Positions 1 to 7,514 of a stretch of 34,610 nucleotides of DNA are shown here, one piece after another. The position numbers and the translations under genes are program-made. The stretch's first letter is position 1, and every line of letters starts with the position of its first letter. The stretch lies in NCBI RefSeq assembly GCF_009379765.1, contig NZ_WHTD01000086.1:1-34610 (forward strand), in the 5' to 3' direction. Below the pieces are notes generated by a model. It saw only the letters and a program-made list of their open reading frames with translations, did not search any database and was not told the DNA's origin. Source of the stretch: Actinophytocola sp. Lineage in GTDB: Bacteria > Actinomycetota > Actinomycetes > Mycobacteriales > Pseudonocardiaceae.

Positions 1-2785
1 ACCAGCGCCGGCGGCTCGTCGGACCGCACCATGGCCTGGGACTACTACCCCGACGGGAAAACTCAAATCCCGCAGCGACGATGGCGTCCCCGCTGGTCTA
101 CACGTCGCGCTGGTGGACAACTCGGACACCGCCAACGTGGCGGCCACCGGCGCCTGGACCCGCGACGACACCGGAAGCGGCTACCAGGGTTTCGACTACC
201 ACACCGCGCCCGCCGGCACCGGCACCAGTCATTTCACGTGGACGCCGGTCGTGCCCGCCGACGGCACCTACGAGGTGTTCGCCCGCTACCCGTCCGATGT
301 GACCGGCGCCGCCAGCGACGCGACCTACACCGTCGACACCGGCACCACCCAAACCCCCGTGACGGTCGACCAGACCCAAGGCGGCGGGACCTGGGTCAGC
401 CTCGGCCGCCACCAGCTCACCGCCGGCACCGCCACCCACATCACCCTCACCGACAACGCCGACGGCACGGTGCTGGCCGATGCGGTGAAACTGGTCCGCG
501 ATAACACCGGCGAGCCTGACACCGAGGCGAAGACGTTCAGCCACAGCTACGACCCGAACGCGAACCTCACCACGCTGTCCGACTCGAGCCCGGGTGCCGC
601 GGTCGACACGTACCAGTTGACCTACAACGGGCTCAACCAGCTCACCACGGTCGAAGAGAAACTCGCGACGGTGGTGAAGAACACCACCAGCTACAGCTAC
701 AACGAGAACGGCGCCATCACCACCCGCGACCACGACCGGCAGGACTCGGTGTTCGACTACACCACCCGCGACCTGCTCGCCACGGTCACCAACACCGAAA
801 CCGGCGGCACCCCCCAAGTCACCGTGTTCAGCTACACCCCGCGCGGGCAGATCGACGGGGAGACCAAGGCGAACGGGAACACCGTCGACCACGGCTACCA
901 CCTCGACGGCGCCCTCGCCTCCCAGGTCGAGAAGAAAACCGACGGCACCCTGGTCTCCCAGCACCTGATCGAGTACACCGCGAACGGGAACCGGGCCACC
1001 GACGCGACGAAGATCCAGAACGCCGACAACCACACCGCCTACCTCGACCACATCTACCACTACAGCTACGACCCCCGCGAACGCCTCACCCAAGTCCAGA
1101 AGAAGACCACCGGCGGCACCGTGGTGGAGACCGAGACCTACCGCCACGACGCGAACAACAACGTCATCGACCAAACCGTCGACGGCACCCACACCACCTT
1201 CGCCTACGACCGCAACCGCCTCACCACCACGACCAGCGCTGGTGGGGCGACCGCCGGCTACAACTACGACCCCTTCGGCCGGCTCGACACCGTCATCTCC
1301 GCCGGGCAGATCATCGAGCAGTTCGTCTACGACGGGTTCGACCGCACCACCACCCACCGCAAACGCGACACCAGCGGCACACTGCTGTCCACCACCTACC
1401 GGTATGACCCGCTGGACCGGACCGCGGCGAAGACCGACAAGGCCGGCACCCCCGACGCGGAGACCACCGACTTCGCCTACCTCGGCCTGTCCGACAAGGT
1501 TGTCGCCGAACAGATCGCCGGGCAGTTGCAGCGCACCTACCAGTACGACGCGTACGGCCGCCGGCTGACCCAGCAGAGGAAGGACACCGACGGTGGTGGT
1601 CCGCAGGTCGCCGAGGACACCTACTACGGCTACAACCCGCACACCGACGTCGAAACCCTCACCACCGCATCCGGGGACACCACAGCCACCTACGGCTACA
1701 CCGCCTACGGCACGGATGACACCGAAGCCTTCACCGGCATCGACAAACCCGACACCCAAAACCCCGACAAGGAACCGTTCAACTACTACCGCTACACCGG
1801 CAAACGGTTCGACCCCGCCAGCGGCAGCTACGACATGGGCTTCCGCGACTACAACCCGGCGATCAACCGCTTCACCGTCCGCGACACCTACAACGGCGCC
1901 CTCGCCGATATGAACCTCGGCACCAACCCGTGGACCGGCAACCGCTACACCATGGCCGGCGGCAACCCCATCACCGGCATCGAAATCGACGGTCACTGTC
2001 CGTTGGATGCCTGCGGGGTCGGTACGCCGCTCGGCGACGGGCGCGTGTCCACCACCGGCCCGGCCGACCCCGGCAACTCCGATGCGGGCTACTACCAGAA
2101 CGGCACCTACGTCGCGCCCGCGAAGCCGATGGACGGCTACCTGCATGACGTTGGCGTCACCCGAGTCATCGCCCCGGACACCGCCACCTACGCCAACGCC
2201 TACCAAGCCGCCAGCCGCGAGTTCAAAGACAGATTCGGCGACGACGCCCTCACCGGCATCCACTGCACCAGCCCCGACACGAACTCCTGCGGCTACGGCC
2301 TACTCACCCACGCCACCGAGTTCGGCCAAGCCATGTGCCGCCAAACCGGCATGACCTGCGGCGACCAAAACACCTTCGCCCGCATCATGGCCATGGCCGC
2401 CGCCGGCGGCATGATGTCCGGCGGCAAAGACGGAAGCATGTCGGTTATGAGCGGCCGAGTCGGCAGGCCCACTAGCCCGCTCGACATGGTCCGCCTGCGC
2501 GATCAGCTGCACAGAGAGGAGTACGCTTCGCTGTTCAATCGCGACGGCACCCTCACTCATGATGCACTAAGCCAGGGTGAAAGGATTATGGAGGCTACCG
2601 ACTTGGGGAACGATGCTTTGAAGAGCGCGCTAACCTCGGATGGTAGTCGCCTAGGTGACTGGGGGAAGTACTCCATAGCACGGCGCATGCCAGGCTATGG
2701 GTCAATTGAAGTTCATTACTACTATAACCCAGTCACGGATAGAGTTAACTACAATTTCGACTACAAGACTAAGCGGGTCGGATAA
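1..2785 (+). CDS. Rhs/YD-repeat polymorphic toxin protein, 5' partial, frameshifted near 58-61
   Basis: C-terminal part of a large cell-surface or secreted Rhs protein of the contact-dependent toxin type. From about 80 to 510 it matches the golvesin/xanthan-lyase-like beta domain seen in actinobacterial Rhs proteins (VDNSDTANVAATGAW ... WVSLGRHQL). YD repeats follow (YSYDPRERL, YNYDPFGRL, YQYDAYGRR), then the core end RDYNPAINRFTVRD and YTMAGGNPITGIEIDGH near 1990. The tip after about 2460 drops in GC and ends in an unrecognised domain (DWGKYSIARR, EVHYYYNPVTDRVNYNFDY). The first 60 bases read in another frame (TMAWDYYPDGK). Removing one A from the AAAA run at 58-61 joins it to LKSRSDDGVPAG, so there is a one-base insertion, either real or a sequencing error. 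If it is real, the downstream ORF could start only at ATG 113. The toxin activity is unknown. Confidence 0.85.
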   Translation, partial: PAPAARRTAPWPGTTTPTGKLKSRSDDGVPAGLHVALVDNSDTANVAATGAWTRDDTGSGYQGFDYHTAPAGTGTSHFTWTPVVPADGTYEVFARYPSDVTGAASDATYTVDTGTTQTPVTVDQTQGGGTWVSLGRHQLTAGTATHITLTDNADGTVLADAVKLVRDNTGEPDTEAKTFSHSYDPNANLTTLSDSSPGAAVDTYQLTYNGLNQLTTVEEKLATVVKNTTSYSYNENGAITTRDHDRQDSVFDYTTRDLLATVTNTETGGTPQVTVFSYTPRGQIDGETKANGNTVDHGYHLDGALASQVEKKTDGTLVSQHLIEYTANGNRATDATKIQNADNHTAYLDHIYHYSYDPRERLTQVQKKTTGGTVVETETYRHDANNNVIDQTVDGTHTTFAYDRNRLTTTTSAGGATAGYNYDPFGRLDTVISAGQIIEQFVYDGFDRTTTHRKRDTSGTLLSTTYRYDPLDRTAAKTDKAGTPDAETTDFAYLGLSDKVVAEQIAGQLQRTYQYDAYGRRLTQQRKDTDGGGPQVAEDTYYGYNPHTDVETLTTASGDTTATYGYTAYGTDDTEAFTGIDKPDTQNPDKEPFNYYRYTGKRFDPASGSYDMGFRDYNPAINRFTVRDTYNGALADMNLGTNPWTGNRYTMAGGNPITGIEIDGHCPLDACGVGTPLGDGRVSTTGPADPGNSDAGYYQNGTYVAPAKPMDGYLHDVGVTRVIAPDTATYANAYQAASREFKDRFGDDALTGIHCTSPDTNSCGYGLLTHATEFGQAMCRQTGMTCGDQNTFARIMAMAAAGGMMSGGKDGSMSVMSGRVGRPTSPLDMVRLRDQLHREEYASLFNRDGTLTHDALSQGERIMEATDLGNDALKSALTSDGSRLGDWGKYSIARRMPGYGSIEVHYYYNPVTDRVNYNFDYKTKRVG

Positions 2786-2789
2786 CATA

Positions 2790-3158
2790 ATGCGTGTACG
2801 TTGCATCCGGTTGATCAATGCGCGGAACGAGCCCCTCGAATGGAGTAGGGCGCTCACCGTGGGAAAAGAGTACGTTGTATTGGCGGTTAGCGCGACCATC
2901 GGACATCAGGTTCGCGTCCGCATCACGAGCGATCTTGATACTCATTCTCTGTGGCCGATTGAAATCTTTGAAGTAACATCTGGCTCGTTGCCATCTAATT
3001 GGACTGCCATAATTCGCCATAGACAGCTAGATTTTTGCCCTTCAAGTTGGGGTCGGATAGGATTTTGGGACGATTACTTTAACGACGACGCAGTGGCGAT
3101 CGCGCAATTCGAAAGAGAACGAGATGTGATTGTCCAAGCGGACCTATCCGCTTCGTAA
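2790..3158 (+). CDS. Probable immunity protein of the Rhs toxin tip
   Basis: A 122-residue soluble protein starting at ATG 2790, four bases after the Rhs stop codon. A longer in-frame start at 2697 lies inside the Rhs tip and is less likely. It has no signal peptide or membrane segment. It begins MRVRCIRLINARNEPL and has a Trp/Phe-rich C-terminal part (SSWGRIGFWDDYF). Base composition is AT-richer than the Rhs core, like the toxin tip it follows. In polymorphic toxin loci the gene directly after the toxin tip is normally its cognate immunity gene, which is the basis of the call. I do not recognise a specific immunity family with certainty. Confidence 0.65.
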   Translation: MRVRCIRLINARNEPLEWSRALTVGKEYVVLAVSATIGHQVRVRITSDLDTHSLWPIEIFEVTSGSLPSNWTAIIRHRQLDFCPSSWGRIGFWDDYFNDDAVAIAQFERERDVIVQADLSAS

Positions 3159-3165
3159 CCACCAT

Positions 3166-3246
3166 CGCCAGTGGTGCGACCGCCAGCTACAACTACGACC
3201 CTTTCGGCCGACTGGACACCGTCACCTCCCCGCCGGCCAGATCATG
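3166..3246 (+). pseudogene. Orphan fragment of Rhs core (displaced tip scar)
   Basis: About 80 bases nearly identical to the Rhs core at about 1239-1312 (encoding GATAGYNYDPFGRLDTV). Here they encode GATASYNYDPFGRLDTV, then the similarity breaks off near 3230-3246. There is no start codon and no continuation. Such fragments downstream of an Rhs gene are typical scars of toxin-tip exchange, where an older tip has been displaced by recombination in the conserved core. Confidence 0.7.
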
Positions 3247-3254
3247 AGGGTTAT

Positions 3255-3425
3255 TCAAAACCCCCATTTGATTGAGAAGAAGAACAATGCGCGGGCTGCG
3301 TTGTATGTTTGACGGTAGGTGGTATATGGGCGGCGGTAGTCGGTGTGGAGGATGCGCCAGTTCTTGACGTGTGACACGACTCGTTCGACCGGTGCTCGTA
3401 GTGCGGATATTGAGGCGTTCGCAAC
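3255..3425 (-). pseudogene. IS5-type transposase C-terminal remnant
   Basis: Read on the minus strand, the segment encodes about 57 residues including VERVVSHVKNWRILHTDYRR, ending at a stop at 3255-3257. This is the characteristic end of DDE transposases of the IS5/IS4-like group, with the conserved ER...H.K.W.IL element holding the last catalytic Glu. Upstream on the same strand the frame closes and the rest of the transposase is missing, so it is a dead fragment. No clear terminal inverted repeat is visible. The remaining bases to about 3600 hold no gene I can support. Confidence 0.65.
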
Positions 3426-3614
3426 TTTCTCACCCTCGCTGGCGCGAGCAACTGCTCAACCAACGCTTCAAGTGACCCCGGAACCGACACATCAAGATCA
3501 TCCCAGATTCCGCCATGAAGTCCACCCGCGACACGCCAGCAGGATCAGCTACATCACAGCTGAATAGCTACGATCACCTGTGTGTGGCTCCCGAATACTT
3601 GATTGGTATATATT

Positions 3615-4031
3615 GTGAACGAGATCAAGTCTAAGAGGGTTATCTGGAAGATAGTTGCAGTAATTGTGTTGAGTTCGGCTTGGTTCGCTGGCGCACATCG
3701 GTTCGTCCAAGCCTTCAACGTCTACTGCGATGCGATAGGGGGCGTTGGCATCGGCAAACTCCCTGGGGCAATTGTAGTCGCCTTAACCGGATGGATCGTT
3801 TTCCTGACCGCGGGCTTCGGTATTTGCTGGCTGATATCGCGTATCAGGCGGGCTGCGACATGGAAGTTATTTGGCGGAACTGGATTGCTGCTGCTGGTAG
3901 TGTTGTTGATATCGTGGTCGTACATATCGCTTGCGATTACGGTCAGAAACGAACCTTCTCCGATGTACGAACATTGCTCGAGTGGGCAGCCTCCATGGTG
4001 GCCATCCTGGATTCCGCTGCTACCTGTCTAA
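3615..4031 (+). CDS. Small membrane protein, possible orphan immunity protein
   Basis: About 138 residues from GTG 3615. A TTG at 3603 is an alternative, and no clear ribosome-binding site decides between them. Three hydrophobic segments are visible: near the N-terminus (IVAVIVLSSAWFAG), centrally (GAIVVALTGWIVFLTAGFGI) and later (GLLLLVVLLISWSYISL). The tail is short and Cys/Trp/Pro-rich (SSGQPPWWPSWIP). The gene is less GC-rich than the chromosomal genes around it and sits in Rhs debris. This suggests an immunity gene left over from an earlier toxin cassette. No family is recognised, so the role is inferred from position only. Confidence 0.5.
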   Translation: MNEIKSKRVIWKIVAVIVLSSAWFAGAHRFVQAFNVYCDAIGGVGIGKLPGAIVVALTGWIVFLTAGFGICWLISRIRRAATWKLFGGTGLLLLVVLLISWSYISLAITVRNEPSPMYEHCSSGQPPWWPSWIPLLPV

Positions 4032-4039
4032 ATAGGAGG

Positions 4040-4210
4040 AACAGAATCTGGCTGTCCGCCGTACGGGACCGCAACGGCAACGAGCAGAACTTCACCTACT
4101 CCGGAGAACCCGCTCGCGGCTATGGCGGTACCGCCGACGTGGTCGACGCGGCCCGCGACCGTGGCTTACCTGTGACCGTCATATGGCCAGAAGGCGCCAC
4201 GCGGGACTGA
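4040..4210 (+). pseudogene. C-terminal fragment of a Rossmann-like nucleotide-binding protein
   Basis: The reading frame closing at 4208-4210 encodes ARGYGGTADVVDAARDRGLPVTVIWPEGATRD (shown in pieces: GYGGTADVVDAARDRG then LPVTVIWPEGATRD). It looks like the last strand-helix-strand of a SLOG/YpsA-like or similar Rossmann protein, where a gly-rich GTADVV loop is followed by a PV.V.WPEG strand. The N-terminal part is not in frame upstream. The preceding 4032-4040 bases follow directly on the membrane-protein stop. I treat it as a gene end left after recombination. Family assignment is tentative. Confidence 0.4.
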
Positions 4211-4269
4211 GACCCAAGTGGCGAGCGCAGCAGCCCCGAGTGCATACGTCGTGGCCGCCTCCGCGCCAC

Positions 4270-4443
4270 CGGTGCTCAAACCCATTGCTACGACGCCATC
4301 CTGCCTATGCCGTGAGTGTCACGACGCTTCGCGATGCCGGTGTCACGGTGCTCGATCCGGACGCCATCACCGAACGCGACGAGAACGGGCTCGCGATCTT
4401 CGCCTGGACGCGGATTCTCGAGCGTCTCGAGGACATCAAATGA
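4270..4443 (+). pseudogene. C-terminal fragment resembling a flavoprotein (PPC decarboxylase-like)
   Basis: The frame ending at TGA 4441-4443 encodes RHPAYAVSVTTLRDAGVTVL and DPDAITERDENGLAIFAW, then TRILERLED. This is like the last 50-60 residues of actinobacterial flavoprotein/phosphopantothenoylcysteine decarboxylase-type proteins (HPA...LR.AGV.VLD...W..IL). The upstream part of the same frame is Arg/Pro-rich and does not look coding. I therefore read it as a truncated gene end. Bases 4444-4518 before the ABC ATPase hold nothing I can name. Confidence 0.4.
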
Positions 4444-4518
4444 GCCCACGCACGTTCGGCGTCTCGGTCAAAGCGGTCGATCGCCACCTGGTACGCGCGG
4501 CTGCGCGCATAGGCGACC

Positions 4519-5331
4519 TCAGGGCGCGGCCGGCGAGGTGACCGCCGGGTGGTGGCGGCCGATCGGGATGACCAGCGGGGTGCCGCTCACCGGGTCGGTC
4601 GTCACCTGGCAGCGCAGGTCGAAGACCTCTGCCACCACCGGCGGGGTGATCACCTCGGCCGGCGGGCCCTGGGTGACGATCCGGCCCTCCTTCATCGCGA
4701 CCACGTGGTCCGCGTACCGGCACGCCTGGTTGAGATCGTGCAGCACCATCACGATGGTGCGGCCCTCGCGGCGGTTGAGGTCCACGATCAGGTCCAGCAC
4801 GTCGATCTGGTGGGCCAGGTCCAGGAACGTCGTCGGCTCGTCCAGCAACAGGATCGGCGTCTCCTGGGCGATGGCCATCGCGATCCAGGCCCGCTGGCGC
4901 TGACCTCCGGACAGCTCGTCCACCGGGCGGTCGGCCAGCTCGACGAGCGACGTCGCGCGCAACGCCGAGAGCACGGCGGACTCGTCGGCGGAAGACCATT
5001 GACGCCACCAGCTCTGGTGCGGCGAGCGGCCCCGGGTGACCAGGTCGATCACGGTCAGGCCGTCCGGGGCGACCGGCGCCTGCGGCAGGATGCCCAGCTG
5101 GCGCGCGACCGACCGGGTGGGCAGCGAGTGCACCGAGCGGCCGTCCAGGTACACCGTCCCGGCGCGCGGGGTCAGCAACCGGGCCAGCGCACGCAGCAGG
5201 GTCGACTTCCCGCAGGCGTTCGCGCCGACGATCACGCTGATCCGGCCCGGTGGAACCAGCAGCGACAGGTCCTCGACCACGACCCGGTCGTCGTAGGCGA
5301 GGCGTAGGCCCTCGGCACGCAGGTCGGACAC
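4519..5331 (-). CDS. Ferric-siderophore ABC transporter ATP-binding protein (FepC/FecE family)
   Basis: 270-residue cytoplasmic ATPase powering uptake of the iron-loaded siderophore. The GTG start at 5331 gives the family's usual N-terminus (SDLRAEGLRLAYDDRVVVED) and lies two bases after the upstream permease stop. Walker A is at residues 36-44, Q-loop Gln84, ABC signature LSGGQ at 140-144, Walker B with Asp164-Glu165 and a switch His in VLHDLNQ. Walker A reads GANACGKST. Family members normally have GPNGCGKST, so Pro and Gly are replaced by Ala while the Lys-Ser-Thr core is kept. It is the last gene of a three-gene minus-strand operon with two FecCD permeases. Expression is probably controlled by the iron boxes near 7436-7488. 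Confidence 0.93.
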   Translation of the reverse strand: MSDLRAEGLRLAYDDRVVVEDLSLLVPPGRISVIVGANACGKSTLLRALARLLTPRAGTVYLDGRSVHSLPTRSVARQLGILPQAPVAPDGLTVIDLVTRGRSPHQSWWRQWSSADESAVLSALRATSLVELADRPVDELSGGQRQRAWIAMAIAQETPILLLDEPTTFLDLAHQIDVLDLIVDLNRREGRTIVMVLHDLNQACRYADHVVAMKEGRIVTQGPPAEVITPPVVAEVFDLRCQVTTDPVSGTPLVIPIGRHHPAVTSPAAP

Positions 5332-5333
5332 GA

Positions 5334-6380
5334 TCAGCCTCCCGAGCCGGCTCGGTTCGCCCTGGCCAGCAGCCAGAGCAGGAACGGGGCGCCCAGCACC
5401 CCGGTGACGACGCCCACCGGCAGTTGGGTGTCCGGCAGCAGCACCCGCGCCAGCAGGTCGCTGCCCAGCACCACCACCGCGCCGGTGCACGCCGACGCGA
5501 CGAGCGGGGGCGCGGGCCGGCCGGCCAGCCTGCGGGCGATCTGCGGCGACGCCAGTGCCACGAACGCCACCGGACCCGCCGCGGCGGTACCGAAGGCCAC
5601 CAGGCCGACGCCGGTGAGCATCAGCACCAGCCGGGCCGTCTGCACGGGTGTGCCGAGGCCGACGGCCACGTCGTCACCAAGCGACAGGGTCCGCAGCCAA
5701 CCGCTCAGCACCACCGCGATCGGGACCAGCACGGCCATCGACACCATCAACGGCGTCGCGTGGCTCCACGTCACGTTGTTGAGGTTGCCGACCATCCAGC
5801 CGACCACCGCCTGCGCCTCGTGCAGCTTCGCCCTGGCCAGCAGGTACCCGGTCGCGCTGGTGCACATCCAGGAGACCCCGATGCCCACCAGGATGATCCG
5901 GTACCCGGTCGTCCCGCGCTGCCACGCCAGCAGGTAGATCACCAGCGCCGCGAGCACGCCGCCGACCAGACCCAGCGTCTGCGTGCCGAGGCCCGCGCCG
6001 ATGCCGAGCACCACCCCGCCGACGACCGCGGTGGTCGCGCCGGCCGAGATCCCGATGACGTCGGGCGAGGCGAGCGGGTTGCGGGTGATCGTCTGGAACA
6101 GCGCGCCGGACATCCCGAAGGCCACCCCGACGAGCAGCCCCACCAGCGCCCGGGGCATCCGCCAGTCGTAGACCACGACCTGGTCGTAGTAGTCGCCCCG
6201 GCTGAACAGCGCCGCGACGACCTTCCCGACGCTGAGCGGGTAGTCGCCGAGCGTCATCCCCAGGCAGAACAGGAAGAACGCGACCGCCGCGAGCGCGAGA
6301 CACGTCCCGAGCAGCCGCGGCCGCAGCACCCCGGAGACCGGTGGGGCGGAGAGGCGGAAACGCACCGCGGTGACGGCCAT
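5334..6380 (-). CDS. Iron-siderophore ABC transporter permease (FecCD/FepG family)
   Basis: 348-residue integral membrane protein, one of the two permease halves of the importer. It has many hydrophobic helices and FecCD signatures: GVAFGMSGALFQTITRNPLASPDVIGISAGAT near residues 75-105 (the NPLA.PD..G...GA element) and GPVAFVALASPQIARRL, the cytoplasmic coupling loop, near residue 265. The length is typical. The ATG at 6378-6380 overlaps the TGA of the next permease by one base, indicating translational coupling. It pairs with the neighbouring permease as a FepD/FepG-type heterodimer. Confidence 0.93.
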   Translation of the reverse strand: MAVTAVRFRLSAPPVSGVLRPRLLGTCLALAAVAFFLFCLGMTLGDYPLSVGKVVAALFSRGDYYDQVVVYDWRMPRALVGLLVGVAFGMSGALFQTITRNPLASPDVIGISAGATTAVVGGVVLGIGAGLGTQTLGLVGGVLAALVIYLLAWQRGTTGYRIILVGIGVSWMCTSATGYLLARAKLHEAQAVVGWMVGNLNNVTWSHATPLMVSMAVLVPIAVVLSGWLRTLSLGDDVAVGLGTPVQTARLVLMLTGVGLVAFGTAAAGPVAFVALASPQIARRLAGRPAPPLVASACTGAVVVLGSDLLARVLLPDTQLPVGVVTGVLGAPFLLWLLARANRAGSGG

Positions 6381-7411
6381 CAGAGCTCCGCCAGCCGGCG
6401 CCTACGCACCAGCGCGATGAAGAAGGGCGCCCCAATGAACGCGACGATGATGCCCACCTCGGTCTCCCCCGGCCGCGCGATGACCCGCCCGATGATGTCC
6501 GCGGCCAGCACCAGGATCGGCGCGAGCACCATCGTGAACAGCAGCAGCCACCGGTGGTCCGGCCCGGTGATCGCCCGCGCCACGTGCGGCACCACCAGTC
6601 CCACGAACACGATCGGCCCGACGACCGCCACGGCCGAACCGGTGAGCAGCGTGATCGCGAGCGCCCCTTGCAGCCTGGTCAACCCGACCCGCCTGCCGAG
6701 CGCGACCGCCAGGTCGTCGCCCAGGGCCATGCTGTTCAACGCGGTCGCCGACGCCAGCGCCAGCAGCACGCCGGCCAGCACGAACGGCAGCACCCGCAGC
6801 ACCACGCCGGCGTCCTGGCCCGCGAGTGAGCCGGCGGCCCAGAACCGGTAGCGGTTCAACGCCTCCGGGTCGACCAAGGAGATCCCTGAGGTCAACGACG
6901 TCAGCAGTGCCGTGATCGCGACGCCGGCCAGCGCGAGCTTCACCGGGGTGGCGCCGCCGCGACCGGCGCTGCCGAGCAGGTACACGACCGCGCTCGCGAG
7001 CAGCGCACCGGCGAACGCGAACCAGATGTAGCCGTAGAGCGAGGTCAACCCGGTCGCGGCGACGGCGACCACGATGCCGAACGCGGCACCCGCGCTGATC
7101 CCGAGCAAACCGGGGTCGCCCAACGGGTTCCTGGTCAGCGCCTGCATGACCGCACCGGCGAGCCCGAGCGCGACACCGACGAGCAGGCCCAGCAGCGTCC
7201 GCGGCATCCGCCCGCCCCACACGAGCGCCTCGATGTCCGGCTTGCCCTGGCCGACCAGTGCGGACAGCACGTCACCCGGTGGCACGGTGCGGGTCCCGAT
7301 GGCGAGCGACAGCACGCACAGCACCAGCAGCACGCCGAACGAGACCAGCAGCAGCGTCCGCCGGCGCGACGCCGACGGGCGCACGCCGACTACCGCCTGA
7401 GCCACGATCAT
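6380..7411 (-). CDS. Iron-siderophore ABC transporter permease (FecCD/FepD family)
   Basis: First gene of the import operon, about 343 residues from ATG 7411. In-frame GTG 7420 and TTG 7429 are possible earlier starts. The FecCD elements are present: GVALGLAGAVMQALTRNPLG with DPGLLGISAGAA, and GPIVFVGLVVPHVARAITG, the coupling loop for the ATPase. Roughly ten hydrophobic helices are visible. An iron box at 7436-7454 lies 25 bases upstream of this start, so transcription should be repressed when iron is plentiful. It is divergent from the lipoprotein receptor gene. Confidence 0.92.
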   Translation of the reverse strand: MIVAQAVVGVRPSASRRRTLLLVSFGVLLVLCVLSLAIGTRTVPPGDVLSALVGQGKPDIEALVWGGRMPRTLLGLLVGVALGLAGAVMQALTRNPLGDPGLLGISAGAAFGIVVAVAATGLTSLYGYIWFAFAGALLASAVVYLLGSAGRGGATPVKLALAGVAITALLTSLTSGISLVDPEALNRYRFWAAGSLAGQDAGVVLRVLPFVLAGVLLALASATALNSMALGDDLAVALGRRVGLTRLQGALAITLLTGSAVAVVGPIVFVGLVVPHVARAITGPDHRWLLLFTMVLAPILVLAADIIGRVIARPGETEVGIIVAFIGAPFFIALVRRRRLAEL

Positions 7412-7435
7412 GTGAGTCACGATACCCAACTGAAC

Positions 7436-7454
7436 TTAGGGTAGGTATACCTCA
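7436..7454. promoter_or_regulatory. Iron box 1 (DtxR/IdeR/DmdR-type operator)
   Basis: TTAGGGTAGGTATACCTCA matches the actinobacterial iron-box consensus TTAGGTTAGGCTAACCTAA at 14 of 19 positions, with both half-site cores (TTAGG and ACCT) kept. It sits just upstream of the permease operon and probably controls it. The match was made by eye against a remembered consensus. Confidence 0.75.
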
Positions 7455-7469
7455 CCGGCAGGTGGCGTG

Positions 7470-7488
7470 TTAGGTTCGGCTAACTTAA
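7470..7488. promoter_or_regulatory. Iron box 2 (DtxR/IdeR/DmdR-type operator)
   Basis: TTAGGTTCGGCTAACTTAA matches the consensus TTAGGTTAGGCTAACCTAA at 17 of 19 positions. It lies 27 bases before the lipoprotein start and is the probable operator for the lipoprotein-NRPS-mbtH transcript. Its centre is 34 bases from that of box 1, about three helical turns, so the two dimers could bind the same face. Confidence 0.88.
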
Positions 7489-7514
7489 CCTCGCACCCCC
7501 TCGAAGAGGAGCTC

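Noticed and set aside
98..2263. 721-codon minus-strand frame under the Rhs gene
   Set aside because: Low-complexity Val/Gly/Asp-rich shadow of the YD-repeat coding strand.
2697..2789. Longer start for the immunity gene inside the Rhs tip
   Set aside because: It would overlap the toxin coding sequence in another frame. ATG 2790 sits four bases after the toxin stop as expected for a coupled pair.
7467..7514. Upstream-extended start of the lipoprotein
   Set aside because: The extension runs through the iron box and spoils the signal peptide. ATG 7515 has a good ribosome-binding site and a proper lipobox protein.
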